Below are positions 1 to 4,506 of a DNA stretch of 6,211 nt, one piece after another. Location: NCBI GenBank assembly GCA_009777165.1, contig WRML01000141.1:1-6211 (forward strand), given 5' to 3'. The translations under genes were made by a program, and so were the position numbers. Source of the DNA: Kiritimatiellota bacterium. Its GTDB lineage: Bacteria > Verrucomicrobiota > Kiritimatiellia > RFP12 > UBA1067. The notes below the pieces were generated by a model. That model ran no database searches, was not told the DNA's origin, and saw only the letters and a list, made by a program, of their open reading frames with translations. The first letter of the stretch is position 1; every line of letters begins with the position of its first letter.

Positions 1-93
1 GCGGGGGGGGGGGGGCGGGGGCCCCCCCCCCCCCCCCGGGCGGCCCCCGGGCGGCCGGGGGGCGGCCCCCCCCCCCCGGGGGGGGGGGGGGGG
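1..93. other. G/C homopolymer tract, probable contig-end artefact
   Basis: This stretch consists only of G and C, mostly as long single-base runs, and then changes abruptly to ordinary mixed sequence at about base 95. Such runs are typical of low-quality read ends or a failed contig terminus. A natural G/C-rich tract is possible but less likely. It contains no stop codon in frame 1, so the downstream reading frame stays formally open through it, but the translation there (poly-Gly/Pro/Arg) should not be treated as protein. It means the true 5' end of the first gene is missing. Confidence 0.8.
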
Positions 94-1968
94 GAGGAAA
101 AACCGGAGGCGTTCAGCCCGTATGTTGACCGGGGGATCGTCCCGCACTCCTACGATTGGCTGCCGGAGAGCATGGTCAGCCTCCATCCGCACGGGGGGCC
201 CTGCGGGGGGATGTGCTGCCCGTGCCCCGCCCACGCCGCGCATACCAGCGAGACGATGACGCTGGAGTCCGTCACCGCCAACATCAGCCTCTACCGCAAG
301 GGGCCTGGCGACACGCTCCAGCCGTTCGGCGCCGGAGGGACGGTCGCCCAGGGCGAGGCGGTCTATGCCGCCGGAGTGACCCCCAGCCAAAACCCGGGCG
401 ACGCGTTGGCCGTGTTCACGCGGACGGACAGCGAAGGCAGGACCGAGGCGCAGACGAACGCGTTCACGGTGATGAGCGTCCTGACCGTGGGGGATTTCCA
501 CGGGGGGGGTATCGCCAACACCAACAACATCGCCAAGAGCATCACCCCACCGGAATGGGGTCTGCGCATGCGCCTTCAAGACAACCCCACCGTCGCGACG
601 AAGGTTGACCTCGACACGTTCACGGGGATGACAGGCGATCTTGTCCTGTCGCTGGAGGGCGACGAGGGTTTCCGCGTGTGGGACACGATGAGCCCGGGAG
701 GCACCGTCATCCTCAGCCCGGGACAGGCGGTGACCAACGCGAGCCTCGCGGGTTGCGTCTGGGTCGAGGCGGCCTCCAACGGCGTGGCGACGCTCACCTA
801 TGCGTTCATCGGCAACGGCATCGCAAGCAACCTCGCCTGTTCGGCATCGCTCCCGGTCACCGCCTTCCGTGTCACGATCGACCTGTTCAGCCTGGAGGAG
901 CCCCAGTACCAGCCTGACCGCATGTACCTCAACCCCAACTGCATCCGTGTCGGCGAGACTGCGGAGTACAAGCTCGGTGTCCTGCCCGGGGGCTGCCTCG
1001 ACGACCGGATAAGCTGGAACATCGGTAACGCAAACGACGGGGTCGTGTCCCTGTCGTATGGGAAGGGGGAGACCGCCCTCGTGAAGGGCGAGTCCCCCGG
1101 CGACTTCTGGCTGGAGGTGGAGACGGAGGAGCATGTGTGGAGCACGGGCAGCGAGCACCCCGCCATCCAAGGCAGGGTCTTGCCCGTGACCAACATCCCC
1201 GTCAGGGTCTGGATCGTGGCGGAGAATGACGGGTCGGGTCAGGCAAAGGAGATCGCGGACGTTATCCAGTTGATTGAGGACTCGAACGTCATCACCGAAC
1301 AGCAGTTCGCCGTGCGGCTCGTACTGGAGGGGGAGGTCAACGTGATCAGCAACTCGACTTATCTGCATCTCGGATGGTCGTGGCCTGATTGTCCGACCGA
1401 AACCGACCTGTTCCGCACCCAAAAGGGCGCGAACCATGAGTTGACAGGGCTGAATATTTTTTTCGTGTCGAGTCTCGGAGGTAAATATGATGCTTTCCAT
1501 AACCTTATCGGCATTGCCGTTAAAGGTACCGTGACAAACGGCAGAGTACTGGCGCACGAGGTGGGGCACGCCTGCGAGTTGGAGGACATTCTTCTCTCGT
1601 ATGAGGATTACTCCAAGAAGGATGACCCCAAGGCTCCGCCTCTGATAATCTCGTTCGCCGGGGAAGTCATCATGGAAGAATGGATGATGACGATGGACTG
1701 GGCGAACGGCTTTCACCCGCCGGGGAAGACGTATCCCGAAATCGTGAGGAGTCTGCTGATGTACGGGGAGGCGATAGATGCTGCGGGCGTCCGTGTCCCG
1801 AGGGGACGCATCTACGGGCTCGGGCTTCAGTTCCTCGTCGGCCCCCCGCAGACTTTCGCACCGAAGACAGGTTTGCTGAAGGTCGGGCTGGAGGGTATGA
1901 CGTGGCCGCCCCTGAGCAGTTTTGGTATGCAAAAGAATCCTGAGGATAACGGAGAGGATGACGAATGA
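94..1968 (+). CDS. Putative secreted metzincin-like metalloprotease, 5'-partial
   Basis: The frame is open from the window edge to TGA at 1966-1968, so the gene is 5'-partial. ATG172 is the first Met but has only a GGAG three bases away, and coding-like sequence (YVDRGIVPHSYDWLPES) precedes it. Numbering below is from ATG172. Residues 7-23 form a His/Pro/Cys linker with a CCPCP core. Residues 32-231 are a module also found at the start of the PAD-like protein at 4499-6211. Residues about 250-335 look Ig-like (RVGETAEYKL, then an ISWNI strand). Residues about 345-598 resemble a zinc-protease domain: HEVGHACELED at 462-472 supplies H462, E463 and H466, with D472 where metzincins carry their third ligand (His, or Asp in snapalysin-type enzymes). 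LLMYG with M530 is a candidate Met-turn. The usual Gly three residues after the second His is Glu here. The acidic tail ends NPEDNGEDDE. Export is likely but the signal peptide is outside the window. Protease assignment rests on motifs only. Confidence 0.62.
   Translation, partial: EEKPEAFSPYVDRGIVPHSYDWLPESMVSLHPHGGPCGGMCCPCPAHAAHTSETMTLESVTANISLYRKGPGDTLQPFGAGGTVAQGEAVYAAGVTPSQNPGDALAVFTRTDSEGRTEAQTNAFTVMSVLTVGDFHGGGIANTNNIAKSITPPEWGLRMRLQDNPTVATKVDLDTFTGMTGDLVLSLEGDEGFRVWDTMSPGGTVILSPGQAVTNASLAGCVWVEAASNGVATLTYAFIGNGIASNLACSASLPVTAFRVTIDLFSLEEPQYQPDRMYLNPNCIRVGETAEYKLGVLPGGCLDDRISWNIGNANDGVVSLSYGKGETALVKGESPGDFWLEVETEEHVWSTGSEHPAIQGRVLPVTNIPVRVWIVAENDGSGQAKEIADVIQLIEDSNVITEQQFAVRLVLEGEVNVISNSTYLHLGWSWPDCPTETDLFRTQKGANHELTGLNIFFVSSLGGKYDAFHNLIGIAVKGTVTNGRVLAHEVGHACELEDILLSYEDYSKKDDPKAPPLIISFAGEVIMEEWMMTMDWANGFHPPGKTYPEIVRSLLMYGEAIDAAGVRVPRGRIYGLGLQFLVGPPQTFAPKTGLLKVGLEGMTWPPLSSFGMQKNPEDNGEDDE
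441..477 (+). repeat. Direct repeat copy 1 in the shared N-terminal module
   Basis: These 37 bases match 4696-4732 at 36 positions; the one difference is GACGAAC against GACCAAC. Both encode TEAQTNAFTVMS in the same frame. A second exact match of 16 bases (275-290 and 4545-4560, encoding ANISL) lies upstream in both modules. Confidence 0.9.
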
Positions 1969-1974
1969 AAGGAG
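1968..1974 (+). promoter_or_regulatory. Ribosome binding site for the gene at 1980
   Basis: AAAGGAG lies five bases before ATG1980. This decides the start: an in-frame ATG at 1965, overlapping the upstream stop as ATGA, would add five residues (MKGEN) and lies upstream of this site. The paralogous protein at 2880 starts MKK, which aligns with the MRK encoded from 1980. Confidence 0.8.
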
Positions 1975-1979
1975 AGAAC

Positions 1980-2843
1980 ATGAGAAAGGTAGTGACAAGT
2001 GGAGCAATCGTAATGCTGGCGGCTGTATGCCTAGCGACTCAGACAAGAGGGCCTAACGAGGTGGATAAGCTCGCGGTACAGTTGCGGCAGTCCGTGCAGA
2101 AGGGCGAGATGACGAAACGGGACGCGGTTCTTGAGATGGAGGCGCTGGCACGAAAATACAAAGATATTTTCGAGACACCCCCCCTCAGCAATAACGGCGT
2201 GAGGACTGCTGTTGCAAACGATGCCCATGATCGGTGCACAAGTGCATTAATCGCGTTGCACGGATTTGAAGACAGGCACAGCCTCCCCCTCTTCGAGGAG
2301 ATGACAGGATCGGGGGATTGGGTTATCCGTATGTACGGGATGACCGGGTATGTCAGGGTTGTCGGTGCGGTGGATGCGTTACCATTCGTCGAAAGGATCA
2401 CGAAAAATCCAGGTTGGGGTGTGTTGGATTATTCTCCTGCCTACGGCGCACTGATAGCCATCGCCTTTAACGAACTGCTTCCGTTCTGGAAGATTTACAA
2501 TCCCTCTGTGCCCACACCCCGTCCCTCTCCCACTGAACTTTCCCCTGCGGAGAAACGGAAGGTTCACACGTTCATGCTGGAAAAGGTGCAGACGGAACAA
2601 CCGGGAATCGTGAAAGCGTTGGACGAGGCACTCGCCAAGCATCTCCCCGGCTACAGCAACAGCGTCCAGCGGATGGAGATTGCGGAACGGCTTGCCAAGT
2701 CAGAGGAAGTTGATTTAATAGGGAAACGGATAAGCGACCGCTGGAAACCGATCAAGGAGGAAATCGAGAAGACACCTGCGAACGAACGCAAGGATTTCCG
2801 CGCGAAAGGGGACCTGCTTGACCCCGGCAAGGAAACCGAATGA
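1980..2843 (+). CDS. Exported protein of unrecognised family, single repeat copy (A)
   Basis: This 287-residue protein is of a family I do not recognise. Residues 1-19 form a type I signal peptide (MRK, then a hydrophobic stretch, with C-L-A before a likely cut at T20). The Cys is not in a convincing lipobox (LAAVC). The mature part starts with PNEV and a charged helical region holding KGEMTKRDAV (41-50). A stretch at about 86-144 (SLPLFEEM, then a paired-helix pattern with ITKNP) resembles HEAT/armadillo-type helical repeats. A Pro-rich loop (PSVPTPRPSPTE) follows. A conserved C-terminal block runs from LPGYSNSVQRM (222-232) through IKEEIEKTPA (258-267) to LLDP (279-282). Two further copies of this whole domain make up the next gene. 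It starts 11 bases after the upstream stop, so it is probably co-transcribed. Function unknown; a periplasmic or extracellular binding or scaffold role would fit a helical repeat fold but is inference. Confidence 0.85.
   Translation: MRKVVTSGAIVMLAAVCLATQTRGPNEVDKLAVQLRQSVQKGEMTKRDAVLEMEALARKYKDIFETPPLSNNGVRTAVANDAHDRCTSALIALHGFEDRHSLPLFEEMTGSGDWVIRMYGMTGYVRVVGAVDALPFVERITKNPGWGVLDYSPAYGALIAIAFNELLPFWKIYNPSVPTPRPSPTELSPAEKRKVHTFMLEKVQTEQPGIVKALDEALAKHLPGYSNSVQRMEIAERLAKSEEVDLIGKRISDRWKPIKEEIEKTPANERKDFRAKGDLLDPGKETE
2055..2840 (+). repeat. Family domain copy A (coding repeat)
   Basis: This is the first of three related coding units in the two middle genes (others at 2961-3656 and 3786-4506). 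It runs from PNEV to the C-terminus. A and B match best at the start: bases 2103-2128 and 3009-3034 differ at one of 26 positions (KGEMTKRDAV). A and C match best at the end: bases 2751-2781 and 4413-4443 are identical over 31 positions. Confidence 0.85.
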
Positions 2844-2867
2844 CAGGATATCCGATGGACTGGGCGA

Positions 2868-2874
2868 AAAGGAG
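2868..2874 (+). promoter_or_regulatory. Ribosome binding site for the gene at 2880
   Basis: AAAGGAG ends five bases before ATG2880. It lies in a 36-base gap after the previous stop, and no terminator hairpin is visible in that gap, so translational coupling within one transcript is likely. Confidence 0.8.
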
Positions 2875-2879
2875 ATGAT

Positions 2880-4484
2880 ATGAAAAAAGTGCTGGCGACA
2901 GGCGTAGTGACGGTGCTGGCGGTCGCCATCTGCCAAGCGACACCGTTGCCGCCACCGCCAAATGAGGTGCAGATCATCGCGGGACAGTTAATCGGATCCG
3001 TTAAAAAAGGCGAGATGACAAAACGGGACGCGGTCCGCAAGCTGGAGGCATTGGCGAAGAAACATCAGAAGTTGGCCGAGCAGGACTCGCCGCCTCAGTA
3101 TGACCCGCATGTCAGACCGCCCGATTTTGTCCTGTGCGTGAGTGCGCTGAATGCTGTGGTAAACTTCCATGAGCAGCGCAGCCTTCCCTTCTTCGAGAAG
3201 ATGGCGGAATCGAGGCACATGGAAATCAGCCGCGCCGCGATCCTCAATTATTTCAGGGTCGCCGGAATGATGGACTCGATCGCGTTCGTTGGCAGGGTGT
3301 CGAAAAACCCACGCATCTCAGAACTCCAGCGCCGCTTTGCTTATGCGGATTTAAGCCAGGTGGTTTACAGCAACCCGTTACCGCCCGGGGACATGATGAA
3401 GACGTGCGCCGCGTTCATGCTGAGGCAGATACAGGCGGAGGAAAGCGACGGCGTGGTGGTGCTGATGGATGACGCGCTCCTCCAGCAGTTGCCCGGTTAC
3501 GGCACAAGCGTCCAGCGGATGGCGGTCGCGGAGCGTTTCGCGCTGTCGGACAAAGACGGCATCAGGAATTTTTGGAAGTCCGTGCGGAAGAAAATCGAGG
3601 GTATCCCGGTTCAGGAGCGCAAGGACTTCTGCGCGAAAGGGGGGCTTCTTGACCCGAGGCGGAAAGGCAAATACCACCTCGTGGACATCCCGAAGGCAAC
3701 AGGCGCGGAACGTTTCCGCACCGCCGTGGAGGCTGCCGCAATCGCACAGGTGGGGGGCGGTATCCGATGGATACAGCCCCGGGACAAGGACTTTAAAGAA
3801 CTTGCCTTGATTGCGCAACAGCTAAAGGAGAGAGCGGCAGAAAACGACTTGACGGAACGTGAAATGATTATCGAGATAGAGGACGTGGTGAGGCGGTACA
3901 GATGCCTGAACGAGGAGACCCCGCCTTCGCGCAATTACCCTTCGATGCTGTTGCCGCCTTACGTCACCCAATGCGTGTTCCTGTCGCGGGTTTTGGTCGT
4001 GTTCTGCGACAAGGGCACGCTCCCTCTTTTTGAGGAGACCGCTACGGCAGCCGATGATCTCATCCGCTGGCACGGGGGGATCTACGGATACATCGAGGTT
4101 GCCGAGGCACTGGACTCGCTCGCGTTCGCCGACAGGATTATGCCCGGGGCATATTTTGACGGGAGCCGAATGTGTTTTTATTCGAGATGGAAAGATGCGT
4201 TTTACCGCTCCTATCCCCTCGGCACGGAGAAGGAGGGAATATACCCGCTTTTGTTTGAGAAGATGCGGACAGGGGTGGGCGGGTCGGTCGGTCTGCTGGA
4301 CAACTTTTTTATCGAACACCTCTCTGGTTACAACAACAGCGTCCAGCGGATGGAGGTTGCCGAGCGTTTCGTCCAGTCAGGCAAGGAGAAAGTGCGGAAT
4401 CACTGGAAAACCATCAAGGAGGAAATCGAGAAGACACCTGCGAGCGAGCGCACGGACTTCCGTACGAAAAGGGGAGATTCTTGA
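2880..4484 (+). CDS. Exported two-copy paralogue (B+C), 3' end frameshifted
   Basis: This 534-residue protein has a signal peptide at residues 1-20 (MKK, a hydrophobic core, C-Q-A before a likely cut at T21), then PLPPPPNEV. It carries two head-to-tail copies of the family domain in the preceding gene. Copy B covers residues about 28-259 (KGEM at 43-46, LPGYGTSVQRM from 204, LLDP at 256-259). A linker of about 43 residues follows, then copy C at about 303-534 (SLPF/TLPLFEE helical region, LSGYNNSVQRM from 481, IKEEIEKTPA from 512). Copy C lacks its own signal peptide, so the gene looks like a fusion of two ancestral units. Copies A and B read FRAKG.LLDP or FCAKG.LLDP at the end, whereas C reads FRTKRGDS and stops at 4482-4484. 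Removing one A from AAAA at 4467-4470 restores FRTKGEILDPERKNA with a stop at 4504-4506 (541 residues). Either a real lesion or an assembly indel. Function unknown. Confidence 0.85.
   Translation: MKKVLATGVVTVLAVAICQATPLPPPPNEVQIIAGQLIGSVKKGEMTKRDAVRKLEALAKKHQKLAEQDSPPQYDPHVRPPDFVLCVSALNAVVNFHEQRSLPFFEKMAESRHMEISRAAILNYFRVAGMMDSIAFVGRVSKNPRISELQRRFAYADLSQVVYSNPLPPGDMMKTCAAFMLRQIQAEESDGVVVLMDDALLQQLPGYGTSVQRMAVAERFALSDKDGIRNFWKSVRKKIEGIPVQERKDFCAKGGLLDPRRKGKYHLVDIPKATGAERFRTAVEAAAIAQVGGGIRWIQPRDKDFKELALIAQQLKERAAENDLTEREMIIEIEDVVRRYRCLNEETPPSRNYPSMLLPPYVTQCVFLSRVLVVFCDKGTLPLFEETATAADDLIRWHGGIYGYIEVAEALDSLAFADRIMPGAYFDGSRMCFYSRWKDAFYRSYPLGTEKEGIYPLLFEKMRTGVGGSVGLLDNFFIEHLSGYNNSVQRMEVAERFVQSGKEKVRNHWKTIKEEIEKTPASERTDFRTKRGDS
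2961..3656 (+). repeat. Family domain copy B (coding repeat)
   Basis: This is the second unit, directly after the signal peptide and the Pro run of the two-copy protein. It keeps NEV, KGEMTKRDAV, a SLPFFEKM helical region, SVQRM..AERF and the terminal LLDP. It lacks the Pro-rich loop of copy A between the helical region and the C-terminal block. Confidence 0.8.
3657..3785 (+). other. Linker joining copies B and C
   Basis: This in-frame segment of about 43 codons links copy B's LLDP to the start of copy C. It takes the place where a stop codon, an intergenic gap and a signal peptide would be expected if the units were separate genes. It is Ala/Gly/basic-rich (for example TAVEAAAIAQVGGG) and I see no hydrophobic core long enough to be a working signal peptide. 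The 11-mer TATCCGATGGA at 3761-3771 also occurs in the gap before the two-copy gene (2849-2859), perhaps a relic of an old intergenic region. Confidence 0.55.
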
Positions 4485-4506
4485 CCCTGAGCGTAAAAAT
4501 GCATAA
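3786..4506 (+). repeat. Family domain copy C (coding repeat, frame broken near end)
   Basis: This is the third and most diverged unit at its start (KDFKELALIAQQ, NDLTEREMI in place of GEMTKRDAV). It is nearly identical to copy A in its last part. The last 11 residues of the family signature are encoded in the +1 frame after an extra A at 4467-4470 and end at TAA 4504-4506. Confidence 0.78.
4467..4474 (+). other. AAAAGGGG: site of one-base insertion in copy C
   Basis: Copies A and B have AAA followed by a G run at the matching codon pair (Lys-Gly). Copy C has AAAA then GGGG, which changes Lys-Gly-Glu-Ile to Lys-Arg-Gly-Asp-Ser-stop. Restoring the frame recovers KGEILDPERKNA, so this base is the likely point of the indel. 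Confidence 0.75.

Noticed and set aside
156..608. 150-codon plus-strand frame overlapping the first gene
   Set aside because: It gives an Arg/Gly/Gln-rich low-complexity translation in another frame of a region whose frame 1 product is conserved with the PAD-like protein.
798..1196. Minus-strand frame of 132 codons
   Set aside because: It lies inside the first gene, shows no motif, and has no start context better than chance. The other minus-strand frames were dropped for the same reason.
1965..1979. ATG1965 as the start of the second gene (ATGA overlap with the first gene)
   Set aside because: The AAAGGAG at 1968-1974 is correctly spaced for ATG1980, and the signal peptide of the paralogue aligns with a start at 1980.
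1980..2040. Lipoprotein signal (Cys17 in LAAVC)
   Set aside because: Val before the Cys is not a normal lipobox, and the paralogue has AVAIC at the same place. A C-x-A cut by signal peptidase I fits both better.
3822..4319. Minus-strand frame of 165 codons
   Set aside because: It lies opposite copy C, whose plus-strand translation is conserved with copies A and B; the minus-strand translation shows no domain.
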